A DNA stretch of 64,000 nt from Actinomyces procaprae (lineage in GTDB: Bacteria > Actinomycetota > Actinomycetes > Actinomycetales > Actinomycetaceae), in NCBI RefSeq assembly GCF_004798665.1, contig NZ_CP039292.1, forward strand, positions 3,472,001-3,536,000, in the 5' to 3' direction. The translations under genes were made by a program, and so were the position numbers. Of this stretch, positions 49,822-58,530 are shown in pieces. The notes under the pieces are model-generated. The model was not told where the DNA came from, made no database searches, and worked only from the letters and a program-made list of their open reading frames with translations. Each line of letters begins with the position of its first letter. Positions within the stretch are counted from its first letter, which is position 1.

Positions 49822-51038
49822 CGTAATCGGCTCGCCGTCTGCTCCATGTGACCGGTGATCCACTCGCGCACCGGCGCAGGTGCGGCGTCAATGCTCTCCC
49901 GGCTGGAGAAGAATCGGTCCACCGTGTCATCGACGACGTCGAGCACATCCTCATCGCCGACGGCGAGCCCATTCTGGAGCCGGACGAAGTGCTCCCGGGT
50001 GACCTCAGCTAGCCTGCTGGCGCCGAAGAAGGGCAGGCCGAGCTCCGCATGATTCGGATACGCTGCGGTACACACCAGGTCATAGGCGGGTGAGAGCCGC
50101 GCGCGCCGCCCGTCGGGGTATATCAGCGACCAGTTCTTCAGGTGGGCGTCCCCGTTGCCGGCGAGCAGGTTGAATACCGTGCGACGGACCATCTCCTGCA
50201 GGGAGGCGTGGTCCCGCCCGCGGTAGGCCAAACCGGCGACCGTCTCCACACTGGACTGATACTTGCCGTCACCAATGCCGTACTTGTTCAGGACCTGCGC
50301 GAAGTCCTCGATATGTATACGGCCCTCAGGCGACCGGTCGAAGCGGCGTACGGCGTAGGCGTCGGTTTCTTCTGACAGCCAGGCGCCCGGCCCCAGATCG
50401 TCAATACTCTCCCGAGGCCACAGTGCAGCCTGAGGGACCTCGATCCCCACTTGCTCCGCCAGCTCCATGACTGACAGTTCGTTGGAGGCGACTCCCGGAT
50501 ACGCTGGATCGGGGATCTTAAGAATCCAGTCCCCGTCCTCCCCATGAGCCGGAACGACTAGGCGGCCGCCCCTCATACTCATGGAGTATTTCAAGGTCGT
50601 GCCCGCCAAAGATGCACGTCGTATAGCGCCCGCCGGCTTGAACTCCGGAGGCGGGATCAATTCTGCCCCCTCAAAAGATGCGTCATCATTCTCAACGACA
50701 TCCGGCAGAACTTCAACCGCCCCGGGTAGATCTGTCCCGATCCTTTCGAGCAGGTCTATCTCGCGGTGCACGCTTACACCCTGCTCCTTCGCAATCAGGT
50801 CGCGGAGGCGCCCCTCGGGGAGCAGGTTGGAGAACCACGCCGGCACCCGGTTGGTGGCGTGCGGCTGCTTGCGTGGATGGTCCTCGAACCAGCGCCCAAG
50901 GACCATTCGTCCGGGACGATCCCAGTAGTCCGGATCAAATACGAGCTTCGTGAACGGCCCTCCATCAGGCTGGTCGCGCCTGTGAATGGAGGCCACGTGC
51001 TCGCCATGCAGGCGCACCGCGTACACCGAGTCACTCAC
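49809..51038 (-). CDS. hipA: HipA-family kinase, coupled to a DUF262 gene
   Basis: A 409-residue HipA protein. The N-terminal HipA region reads VYAVRLHGEHVASIHRR and PAWFSNLLPEGRLRDLI. The ATP loop is in LKYSMSMRGGRLVVPAHG, the catalytic loop NLLAGNGDAHLKNWSLIY (about residue 290) and the metal Asp in LSPAYDLVCT. HipA kinases phosphorylate aminoacyl-tRNA synthetases, usually opposed by HipB. No hipB lies beside it; the 541-residue DUF262 gene ends two bases upstream of its GTG, so the pair is one operon. Confidence 0.88.
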   Translation of the reverse strand: MSDSVYAVRLHGEHVASIHRRDQPDGGPFTKLVFDPDYWDRPGRMVLGRWFEDHPRKQPHATNRVPAWFSNLLPEGRLRDLIAKEQGVSVHREIDLLERIGTDLPGAVEVLPDVVENDDASFEGAELIPPPEFKPAGAIRRASLAGTTLKYSMSMRGGRLVVPAHGEDGDWILKIPDPAYPGVASNELSVMELAEQVGIEVPQAALWPRESIDDLGPGAWLSEETDAYAVRRFDRSPEGRIHIEDFAQVLNKYGIGDGKYQSSVETVAGLAYRGRDHASLQEMVRRTVFNLLAGNGDAHLKNWSLIYPDGRRARLSPAYDLVCTAAYPNHAELGLPFFGASRLAEVTREHFVRLQNGLAVGDEDVLDVVDDTVDRFFSSRESIDAAPAPVREWITGHMEQTASRLRHCR

Positions 51039-51040
51039 GG

Positions 51041-52666
51041 CTACGCCTCCTCGCCGAACACGTAGTCTGACAGCGGCGGAGTGTCCTCCTGCCCCCAGGC
51101 GGTGCGCACCATCAGAAAATCAGTCAGATACCCTTGCAACGCCTCGGCGCGCAGTCGCAGGAACTCGCTGAACTCATTGGCCTGCAGCCGCTCCAGCATG
51201 GTCTCATCCAGCAGCAGAGAGCCCAGGTCCACTTGTGCATCCAGAGCCGTCAGCAACTCGCGCCGATCCAGCACGGAGATGAGCTTCGACGCCGCCACCG
51301 GAGCCTGGTCCTCAAGTTCCGATGGGGGAACAAGGTCCGCTACTACGGCGCGCGGCGTCGTCTCCCCCTCCAGCTGCTCAGCCAAGGCTTCGATGGTGAG
51401 TGGCTCGTTGGTGCGCACATCCACCGGATGAAGGTTCCACAATGCCGCCAGAATCATCTTTGAGTCCGCGCGAGTCGCGCGGAAGACCGTCAGTTCCGGA
51501 GGCTGCGGGCTCTCACTGAGATCGACTGCATCAAGGAGCCGCTGCACCGAGGCGGACTCTTCACCTCGTCTCACCCGCGCCGCCATGTCACGCAGGTCCG
51601 TCTGTGAGCCGCTGATACCAAGCGCATCGGCTCCCGCACTTGTGCGCCACAGCCAACGGGACAGCAGTTCCAGGTTACGGTCGGCCGGCTCGGGGAAGAG
51701 AGCAAAGAAACGTGTAAGAACCAGCAGCTGGAAGCGGAAGGGCAGAAACACCAGGTGCGGAATCCCGCAGCGCTCCTGCAAGAAGCGCGCCGCTTGCACG
51801 AGCGCCCGCTCCGTGGCCTGGTAGGCCTCCGCCTCGCTCTCCACAGGGAAGTCACTCACGCGACGACGACTTTCAGAGAACTCTCCGTGGACGTCCCTGG
51901 TGATGTCCGTATGCCTGCGCACCAGGATCGCCTGCACCACAACCTTGTCATCCAGCAAGCCAAAGCGGGTCTGCGCATGAACGCCTGCGGCAATGCCGGA
52001 GGTGGTGTTTCCCGCCTCGGGCCCGCCGTGGATGGCGTTGAAGATCTCCGCCGCGTTCAGGCGCTTGCCGCGGGAGTTGATCCGGTCGAACACCTCACGG
52101 AGCGTCTGCTCGTCTGCCTGTTTCATGACCGTGGCCGGCACAGTCACGCGGTTAAGCCTGCCCGCCATTTCCTGAACGTGTGTTGCCTGATCGGCGGCGT
52201 CCGGGTTGTCCGCAAGCCAGGCGAGGGCCCGGGAGAAGTCGAACAGGTCGGGCAATGGGATCACTAGCGGCTCTTCAAGCGAACGGCCGCCCACCACCGC
52301 CTTCTGCCGCAGCGAGTACCCCAGGGCGAAGCGCGGATCCTGCGCACCTTCGGGATCGATCGCGTTGACCAGGCTGGTGACGCGCTGCTGGCCGTCGACA
52401 ACCCACAGCGCATCCGACCGTGCCGGTGCTTCAACGTGCAACGCGCCGATAAGCAGACCTTCTGCGTCGGCCTCACGCTGCCACAACAGCAGGCTGCCAA
52501 AGGGGAACCCACGCAGGATCGAGTCGAAGAGGCTGAGCACGTCCTTCCCGTCCCATCGGAAGGACCGCTGGAACTGAGGCACGCGCAGCCCTCCCGACTT
52601 CACGAGAGCGCGTAGCTCGGCGATTGTGTAGGCCTCGCTGCTCGACAGCGCCTGGGCAGTCTCCAT
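51041..52666 (-). CDS. DUF262 (GmrS/ParB-like) protein in operon with HipA
   Basis: A 541-residue protein with the DUF262 core: YTIAELRALVKSGGLRVPQF, RSFRWDGKDVLSLFDSILRG and WVVDGQQRVTSLVNAID (DGQQR near residue 90), then FDRINSRGKRLNAAEIFNAI. The C-terminal half is helical (PFRFQLLVLTRFFALFPEP) and lacks a visible HNH (DUF1524) motif. DUF262 proteins act in type IV restriction and other anti-phage systems. ATG 52666 replaces a longer shadow start. It is followed directly by HipA. Confidence 0.85.
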   Translation of the reverse strand: METAQALSSSEAYTIAELRALVKSGGLRVPQFQRSFRWDGKDVLSLFDSILRGFPFGSLLLWQREADAEGLLIGALHVEAPARSDALWVVDGQQRVTSLVNAIDPEGAQDPRFALGYSLRQKAVVGGRSLEEPLVIPLPDLFDFSRALAWLADNPDAADQATHVQEMAGRLNRVTVPATVMKQADEQTLREVFDRINSRGKRLNAAEIFNAIHGGPEAGNTTSGIAAGVHAQTRFGLLDDKVVVQAILVRRHTDITRDVHGEFSESRRRVSDFPVESEAEAYQATERALVQAARFLQERCGIPHLVFLPFRFQLLVLTRFFALFPEPADRNLELLSRWLWRTSAGADALGISGSQTDLRDMAARVRRGEESASVQRLLDAVDLSESPQPPELTVFRATRADSKMILAALWNLHPVDVRTNEPLTIEALAEQLEGETTPRAVVADLVPPSELEDQAPVAASKLISVLDRRELLTALDAQVDLGSLLLDETMLERLQANEFSEFLRLRAEALQGYLTDFLMVRTAWGQEDTPPLSDYVFGEEA

Positions 52667-52816
52667 ATAGCGATCATGCCACGGACATACGACACAAACG
52701 CGAGTAGCGATCCGCCGCCAGTCGGTTGGGCGCGCAAGCCACCGGGCGGCGTAGGACGGCATCGCATTTAGTTCGACCGCCCGGTTCCTCCGGCTGGTAC
52801 CGCCTACAGTGCCCCC

Positions 52817-54034
52817 ATGAGCACCACCCAACTGGAGGTCTCGTGGACCGGCGTCGACGGCGCACTCACCCACGTCGGCACGCTGGCCCTCGAGGCGGAC
52901 GCCCAGCGCCAGCGGTTCGCCTACGCCGCTGACTGGCTGGAGCACGGCTTCCCGATCGGAGTCGACCTCCCGCTGAGCACGGGACCGCTCTCCCCGCCCG
53001 ACGGCGCCCCCACCTTCGGTGTCTTCGACGACGCCTGCCCGGGCCTGTGGGGCAGGGCGGTGATCGCGAGCGGCAACCGGGAGGAGCGCCCGTCCGGCCT
53101 CGGCCTGCTGGCGGCGGTGGCGGACGTCTCGCGCCAGGGCGCGCTGCGCTTGTCCGCGAGCGTCGACGCCGCCCCGCTCGCGCCCGGAGACCTCGCCTCA
53201 ACCACCGACGCCAAGGCACTACTTGCAGACATCGAGTCCTTCCAGCGCGGAGACATAGACCGCGAGGGCACGCACCGTATCCTGCTGGGAGCCAGTAGCC
53301 AGGGCGGCGCCCGCCCCAAGCTGGCACTGCGGGACGACCGCACCGGTGGGATCGTCATGGCGAAGTATCCCGCGGTGGCCGACACCTACGACCTGCTCAC
53401 CTGCGAGGCCGTGGCGCTGCAGGTGGCGCGCGACGCCGCCCTCAGCGCATGCTCGTATCAACTGCTCCGAATCGACGCCCACCGGGCAATCCTCTTGGTC
53501 GATCGCTTCGACCGTCGCGACCGCGGCCGCCTCGGCTACCAGTCGATGCACACGGCGGCGCAGCTGCACGAGGCCGGTGATTTCTCCTATCGAGCCGCCG
53601 TCGACGCGGCACGCGCGCTCGTCGGCACGCAGGCGGCGCGCGCCGTGGTGGCCCGCGCCGCCCTATCAATCTGTCTGCACGACGTCGACGATCATCCCTG
53701 GAACATGGGGTTCCTCCGGGATGCGGATGGCTGGCAGGCGGCGCCGGTATTCGACGTCGTCCCCTGCCCGGACGAACGGGACGGAACGCCACTGGAGGGG
53801 ACGACGTCGGAGCGGAGCCTGGAGCAGCTGCTGGACCTGGACTGGGAGCTGCCACGCAGCGAAGTCCTCGACCTGACCACGCGAGTGGCGCAGGTTGCCC
53901 GAGGCGCCTGGGAGCGGGCACCGAAGGACTTCGGCCTGGACCCGCAGGACGCCCGGATGTGCGAGCGCATCATTGAATCGACCTGCGACTTCGACACGGT
54001 GCTCGACGGGCGCGAGGCCCGCTACGCCAGCTGA
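52817..54034 (+). CDS. Second HipA-like kinase, divergent
   Basis: A 405-residue HipA-domain protein. VGTLALEADAQRQRFAYAAD and FGVFDDACPGLWGRAVI form the N-terminal region. LLGASSQGGARPKLALRDDR resembles the ATP loop, ICLHDVDDHPWNMGFL the catalytic loop and APVFDVVPCPD the metal-binding segment. It is divergent from the DUF262 operon, with 150 bases between start codons. No HTH partner adjoins it. It may be a separate HipA-type toxin or part of the same module. Confidence 0.8.
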   Translation: MSTTQLEVSWTGVDGALTHVGTLALEADAQRQRFAYAADWLEHGFPIGVDLPLSTGPLSPPDGAPTFGVFDDACPGLWGRAVIASGNREERPSGLGLLAAVADVSRQGALRLSASVDAAPLAPGDLASTTDAKALLADIESFQRGDIDREGTHRILLGASSQGGARPKLALRDDRTGGIVMAKYPAVADTYDLLTCEAVALQVARDAALSACSYQLLRIDAHRAILLVDRFDRRDRGRLGYQSMHTAAQLHEAGDFSYRAAVDAARALVGTQAARAVVARAALSICLHDVDDHPWNMGFLRDADGWQAAPVFDVVPCPDERDGTPLEGTTSERSLEQLLDLDWELPRSEVLDLTTRVAQVARGAWERAPKDFGLDPQDARMCERIIESTCDFDTVLDGREARYAS

Positions 54035-54078
54035 ATCCCGTGGCATGCGGTCCCACTGCACCAGCCCTTCTTTCAACC

Positions 54079-54110
54079 GGGGCGATGTAGTATCGTTGCT
54101 ACATCGCCCC
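54079..54110. promoter_or_regulatory. Perfect 12-bp inverted repeat upstream of the Phd/VapC pair
   Basis: GGGGCGATGTAG and CTACATCGCCCC flank an 8-base gap, 20 bases before the antitoxin ATG. Such dyads are the usual autoregulatory operators of antitoxin-toxin complexes. Confidence 0.82.
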
Positions 54111-54130
54111 TTTGAAGGAAGACGCGACCG

Positions 54131-54385
54131 ATGACAGCCACCACCATGTCAAGCCGGGAGTTCAATCAAAACGTCTCCGCAGCCAAGCGGGCTTCGCACC
54201 AGGGCCCGGTCCTCATCACCGACCGCGGCGTCCCCGCGCACGTCCTGCTGTCCATTGAGGATTATCGGCGTCTCACCTCCGGGAACAAGGGAATCCTGGA
54301 GGCGCTCTCCATGCCCGGGCTGTCCGAGATCGAGCTGGACATCGAACCCGCCCGCGAACTACCGCGGGCCGCGGAGTTGGACTGA
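54131..54385 (+). CDS. Phd/YefM-type antitoxin
   Basis: An 84-residue antitoxin: SSREFNQNVSAAKRASHQGP and VLITDRGVPAHVLLSIEDYRR, the Phd/YefM N-terminal DNA-binding fold, then an acidic toxin-binding tail (LSEIELDIEPARELPRAAEL). GAAGGAAG ribosome site. Its TGA overlaps the VapC ATG by one base, so the toxin is made after the antitoxin. Confidence 0.9.
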   Translation: MTATTMSSREFNQNVSAAKRASHQGPVLITDRGVPAHVLLSIEDYRRLTSGNKGILEALSMPGLSEIELDIEPARELPRAAELD

Positions 54386-54804
54386 TGCTGCTGGACACCA
54401 ACGTCGTCTCCGAACTGCGCAAGGTCGGAGACGGACGCGCCGACCCACACGTCATGCGCTTCTTCTCCGACCTCGACGCAGACAGCCTCTACCTATCGGC
54501 GATCACCGTAATGGAGCTCGAACTCGGAATCGCCCGGGTTGAGCGGCGCGACCCAACCCAGGGAGGCCGCCTGCGCACCTGGATGGCGCACCAGGTTCTG
54601 CCGTTCTTCCACAATCGGATTCTTCCGGTAGACACCCCTGTCGCCTTGCAATGCGCACACCTGCACGTACCCGACCCCCGCCCCGAGCGAGATGCCTACA
54701 TCGCGGCAACCGCGATGGTTCACGGCCTTACGGTGGTGACTCGTAACGTCGCCGGCTTCGCCCCCATGGGCGTGGCACTACTCAACCCCTGGGAGGCGGC
54801 TTAG
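54385..54804 (+). CDS. vapC: VapC-type PIN-domain toxin
   Basis: A 139-residue PIN nuclease with all four acidic positions: Asp in MLLDTNVVSEL, Glu in ITVMELELGIA, Asp in RPERDAYIAATA and a late VVTRNVAGFAPMG segment. VapC toxins cut tRNA or rRNA. Overlaps the Phd antitoxin gene. Confidence 0.9.
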   Translation: MLLDTNVVSELRKVGDGRADPHVMRFFSDLDADSLYLSAITVMELELGIARVERRDPTQGGRLRTWMAHQVLPFFHNRILPVDTPVALQCAHLHVPDPRPERDAYIAATAMVHGLTVVTRNVAGFAPMGVALLNPWEAA

Positions 54805-54820
54805 GACACCGGCCCGCACG

Positions 54821-56890
54821 TCAGTCGGTGGAGCGCACCAGCCACCAGGCGGCGTAGGGCGGCACCGGCACCTGGCCGTCGCCGGCGCCCTCCAGGCTGG
54901 TGGAGCCCGCGGGCACCGTGTCGGTGAGCACGTCCACCGCCCCGAGCACCCCGTACTCGGCCAGCCGCGCCGCGGGCACGGAACGCCAGTCCGGAGTCAC
55001 GTTGTACACGCCCACGAAGCTGCCGCGCGGGTGGTCGCGGAAGGTGACCAGCACGCCGTCGTCGTCGACGGGGGCGACGACGGTACGCACATCCGCGCTC
55101 AGCTGCGGCAGGGAGGCCCGCACCTTACCCATGTGGGCCAGGTCGGTGAACACCCGGCCGGGCACGGTGGAGCGGTCGTGGCGCTCGGCGACGGCGGCCT
55201 CGGACAGGCGCGGGCGCCCCGCCCAGCGGGAGTCGGACTCGTGGCCGGGCTCGGTGTCCCAGTTCGGGTCGTTGAACTGCGCCAGCTCATCCCCGCTCCA
55301 CAGCACCGGGATTCCGCCCCATCCGTAGATGATGGCGTAGGCCAGGCGCATGGCGTTGAAGCGCTCCTCCAGCCACGTGCGCAGCTCCTCCTCCCGCCAG
55401 GCAGGCGTGCGCTCATCAATGCCGGCCACCGCCTCGGCGGCGGCCTCGATACCGATGAGGGAGGCCGCGGTCCCGGCGGTGCGCCGGTCGTTGGTGACCG
55501 GGTTGTACTGGAAGGTCAGGCCGCGGGCATCGCTCATCGGGTACAGGCCCGTGTACCAGTCGGCGAGGAACACCCGGTGCCAGTAGCCAGTCAGGCCCAC
55601 GGCCTCGGCGTCGGCGTCGTCGATCGCCCAGCCGATGTCATCGTGGCAGCGGATGTAGGTGATCCAGGTGGCAGTGGACGGCTCGATCGGCAGCGAGGAG
55701 AGCGTCTGGGCGGCCAGGCTCACGCTGCGGCTGGCCAGCATGGACCACACCTGCACCATGAGGGAGTTGTGGTAGGCCAGGTCGGAGACCTTGCCGGTGT
55801 AGCGGCCCTGCCCCAGGTACTGCAGCAGCTCGGTGGGGGCCACAATCGCCTCCGCCTTCAGGGCGATGGCGGGGCAGGCGATGCGGGTCAGTGCCCGCAG
55901 CACCTCGGTGATGGAGTGAACCTCGGGCTGCCCCTGGCAGTCGGTGCCCTTGCGCTTGATGGTGAAGGCAATGGCGTCCAGGCGCAGCACCTCCACCCCG
56001 CGGTTGGCCAGTTCCATCACGATCTCGACGAACTCCTCCATCACCTGGGGGTTGCGCCAGTTCAGGTCCCACTGGAAGGAGTTGAAGGTGGTCCACACCC
56101 AGCCGTCAAGGTCCTCCTCCCAGGTGAAGTTGCCGGGGGCGAAGTCGGGGAAGATCTCCGGGAGGGTGCGCTCGTAGGCGTCCGGCTCGGTGCGGTCTGG
56201 GAAGATGAGGAAGTAGTCGCGGTAGCGCTGCTCGCCGGCGCGGGCCCGCTGTGCCCACTCGTGCTCACGGGCCACGTGGTTGAGTACCAGGTCGATGACC
56301 AGGCTCATGCCCTCCTTGCGCAGCTCGCCGGTCAGGTGGGCGAGATCATCCATATCACCCAGGTCGGGGCGCACCGCGCGGTAGTCGGCCACGGCGTAGC
56401 CGCCGTCGGAGTCGCCGGGACGGGGGGTGAGCAGCGGCATCAGGTGGAGGTAGCTGACGCCCAGCTCCCGCAGGTAGCCGATGCGCTGCTCCACGCCGCG
56501 CAGGTCGCCGGCAAAGCGCTCGGTGTAGCCGGAGTAGCCGATGCGGGAGGGGTCCTGCACCCAGGCGGGGTCGAGCGTGCGGGCCAGGTCGAGGTGGCGC
56601 AGCTCGGGGCTGCGGGCCGCGTATGCGCGGGCAGCCTCAGCCAGCAGGGTCACGGCGGTGCGCCCGGCCGCAGGCTCGCCGTACAGGGTCAGCAGGCCGT
56701 CGCTGACGTCCGGGTACCAGCGCTCGACGCGGGTGGTGAAGATCTCGCGCTCGGCGCGCGGCAGGCCGGCGAGCGCGGCGTCGACGGCGTCGCGGACCTC
56801 CTGGGGCACCACCACGGCCGCGGCTCCGGTGGACCAGGTGGAAGCGGATGCGGGGGTGCCAGTGGAGTCGGCGGGTGTGGGAGCACTCAT
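54821..56890 (-). CDS. Amylosucrase (GH13)
   Basis: A 689-residue GH13 enzyme of the amylosucrase type, making glucan from sucrose. YPDVSDGLLTLYG and helices precede the barrel. Catalytic residues are near 303 (nucleophile Asp, VLRLDAIAFTIKRKGTDCQG), 343 (Glu, IALKAEAIVAP) and 418 (RCHDDIGWAIDD). GDSDGGYAVADYRAVRPDLG is typical of amylosucrases. ATG 56890. Convergent with the VapC gene. Confidence 0.92.
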   Translation of the reverse strand: MSAPTPADSTGTPASASTWSTGAAAVVVPQEVRDAVDAALAGLPRAEREIFTTRVERWYPDVSDGLLTLYGEPAAGRTAVTLLAEAARAYAARSPELRHLDLARTLDPAWVQDPSRIGYSGYTERFAGDLRGVEQRIGYLRELGVSYLHLMPLLTPRPGDSDGGYAVADYRAVRPDLGDMDDLAHLTGELRKEGMSLVIDLVLNHVAREHEWAQRARAGEQRYRDYFLIFPDRTEPDAYERTLPEIFPDFAPGNFTWEEDLDGWVWTTFNSFQWDLNWRNPQVMEEFVEIVMELANRGVEVLRLDAIAFTIKRKGTDCQGQPEVHSITEVLRALTRIACPAIALKAEAIVAPTELLQYLGQGRYTGKVSDLAYHNSLMVQVWSMLASRSVSLAAQTLSSLPIEPSTATWITYIRCHDDIGWAIDDADAEAVGLTGYWHRVFLADWYTGLYPMSDARGLTFQYNPVTNDRRTAGTAASLIGIEAAAEAVAGIDERTPAWREEELRTWLEERFNAMRLAYAIIYGWGGIPVLWSGDELAQFNDPNWDTEPGHESDSRWAGRPRLSEAAVAERHDRSTVPGRVFTDLAHMGKVRASLPQLSADVRTVVAPVDDDGVLVTFRDHPRGSFVGVYNVTPDWRSVPAARLAEYGVLGAVDVLTDTVPAGSTSLEGAGDGQVPVPPYAAWWLVRSTD

Positions 56891-57171
56891 ACCTATATGG
56901 TCCCTGATCAGGCGTCCGCGCGGGAGGACTTTCGGGCAGCGAAGCTGCCGCAGGTACGCGCAGGTGTCACAAAACGCACCACTTTGAACCGCCGCGCCGT
57001 TGGGGCGTCTCCGTGAGCCGCGCGATTCCGCGGCAGAGTCGACCGGGCCCCGAGGACGCGCCCGGAAAGTGGTGCATTCTTTGACACTCGTAGCCGCATC
57101 CCGTGCCCGCAGATATCCCTCGGACTCCCCTCAGACATGATCCGGCACAACAAGAGTCGGATAGCGGTCAC

Positions 57172-57657
57172 CTACTCCTCGGGGTGGAGGTGGGCGCGGT
57201 CGTAGCTCTCACGATGGGCCAGCACCTGCGCGGCGTTGACCTCGGCCCAGGCGCGCAGCGCGGCGATCGGCTCTGCGAGGCTCGCACCGAGCGCGGTGAG
57301 CGTGTAGTCCACGCGCGGCGGCACACCCGGGGTCTGCTCGCGCAGCACCAGCCCGTCCCGCTCCATAGACCGCAGGGTCTGGGCCAGCACCTTGGGAGTC
57401 ACGCCGCCCACAGCCTCGCGCAGTTGACCGAAGCGCCGCGGCCCGCGCGCCAGTACCGCGACGATCAGCGGCGTCCAGCGGTCGACCACATGCCGCAGCA
57501 CCGTTCGGGACGGACAGTCGGGTGACAGCACGTCGTAGGCGGCCAGTGGCCGACCCGCAGCCGTGCCCGTGGTGGCGGGAGCGGCCTCCGCCTCGGCTGC
57601 GGGTGCGGCGCCCATGCCCGCCGCAGAGGGCGCGGCGGCATCAAATGAATGTGACAC
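57172..57657 (-). CDS. HxlR-family redox-type regulator
   Basis: A 161-residue protein. After an Ala-rich start comes the winged HTH: DCPSRTVLRHVVDRWTPLIV, AVLARGPRRFGQLREAVGGV, TPKVLAQTLRSMERDGLV and a wing VDYTLTALGASLAEP. HxlR proteins often use the conserved Cys (here in SPDCPSR) to sense quinone or electrophile stress. GTG 57657 has GGAG at good spacing. Divergent from the NAD(P)H-binding gene. Confidence 0.85.
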   Translation of the reverse strand: MSHSFDAAAPSAAGMGAAPAAEAEAAPATTGTAAGRPLAAYDVLSPDCPSRTVLRHVVDRWTPLIVAVLARGPRRFGQLREAVGGVTPKVLAQTLRSMERDGLVLREQTPGVPPRVDYTLTALGASLAEPIAALRAWAEVNAAQVLAHRESYDRAHLHPEE

Positions 57658-57670
57658 GAGCAACTCCGTA

Positions 57671-57685
57671 GTTACCTTGAGGTAC
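57671..57685. promoter_or_regulatory. HxlR-type operator
   Basis: GTTACCTTGAGGTAC contains TACCT-TG-AGGTA, a 5-2-5 dyad of the tandem TAC/GTA kind bound by HxlR regulators. It lies just upstream of the hxlR-type start and near the divergent promoter. Confidence 0.6.
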
Positions 57686-57781
57686 TTGGTTTCAAATAAA
57701 TACTGTAGCAGCGTCGCCGCCCCACCGCGAGCGCAGGCGGCACACATCCGCAAACCGCACCCACAAGCACAAGGAGCCCTC

Positions 57782-58396
57782 ATGAACATCACCGTCATCG
57801 GCGGCACCGGCACCACCGGCGCCGCAGTGGTCGCCGAGGCCGCCCGCCGCGGCCACACCGTCACCTCCGCCTCCCGCTCCGGCCGCCACACCGAGGGTGC
57901 CGCCACCGACGTGGCAGTCGACTTCGCCGACACCGCCGCCGTGGTCGACCTGGTCAACGCCGCGGACACCACCATCGTCGCCGTCTCCCCCGACCGCACC
58001 GGCGGCCCCGTACAGCCGACCGTCGACGCCTTCAAGGCACTGATCGCCGCCCGCCCCGCCGGTCGGCTCGTGATCGTCGGCGGCGCCGGCTCACTGCTGG
58101 ACGCCGACGGCAAGCGGCTGGTCGACTCCCCCGACTTCCCCGCCGACTCCAAGCCCGAGGCCCTGGCCTTCAGCGAAGTACTGGACGCCTTCCGCGCCGC
58201 CGGGGACGAGCTGGCCTGGACCCTGGTTTCTCCCGCTCCCGCCTACCCCTCGGAGCAGTCCGCCGGCGCCTACACCGTAGGCAAGGACAGCCCGGTCGGC
58301 ACGAACCTCTCCCCCGCCGACTTCGCCCTCGCGCTGGTCGACGAGGCCGAGCGCGACGCTCACCGCGGTGAGCGCTTCGCGGTCGCCGGCGCCTGA
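57782..58396 (+). CDS. NAD(P)H-binding NmrA-like protein
   Basis: A 204-residue Rossmann protein: ITVIGGTGTTGAAVVAEAAR is the dinucleotide-binding glycine motif, SRSGRHTEG the specificity loop, and RLVIVGGAGSLLDADGK the next strand. Members are quinone oxidoreductase-like or atypical SDR proteins. The divergent HxlR regulator suggests induction by redox or aldehyde stress. Confidence 0.85.
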   Translation: MNITVIGGTGTTGAAVVAEAARRGHTVTSASRSGRHTEGAATDVAVDFADTAAVVDLVNAADTTIVAVSPDRTGGPVQPTVDAFKALIAARPAGRLVIVGGAGSLLDADGKRLVDSPDFPADSKPEALAFSEVLDAFRAAGDELAWTLVSPAPAYPSEQSAGAYTVGKDSPVGTNLSPADFALALVDEAERDAHRGERFAVAGA

Positions 58397-58530
58397 GCCC
58401 GCACCGGCCGACGACGGCGACTGTGCGGCCGCCGTCGTCGGCCGTGCGGTGGGTGGCAAGCGGCCGAGGCGAGTTCCAGCATGCGGTCCGCCGTGTGGAC
58501 ACTTCCCGGACGCCGGGGCATGCTGGCCGC

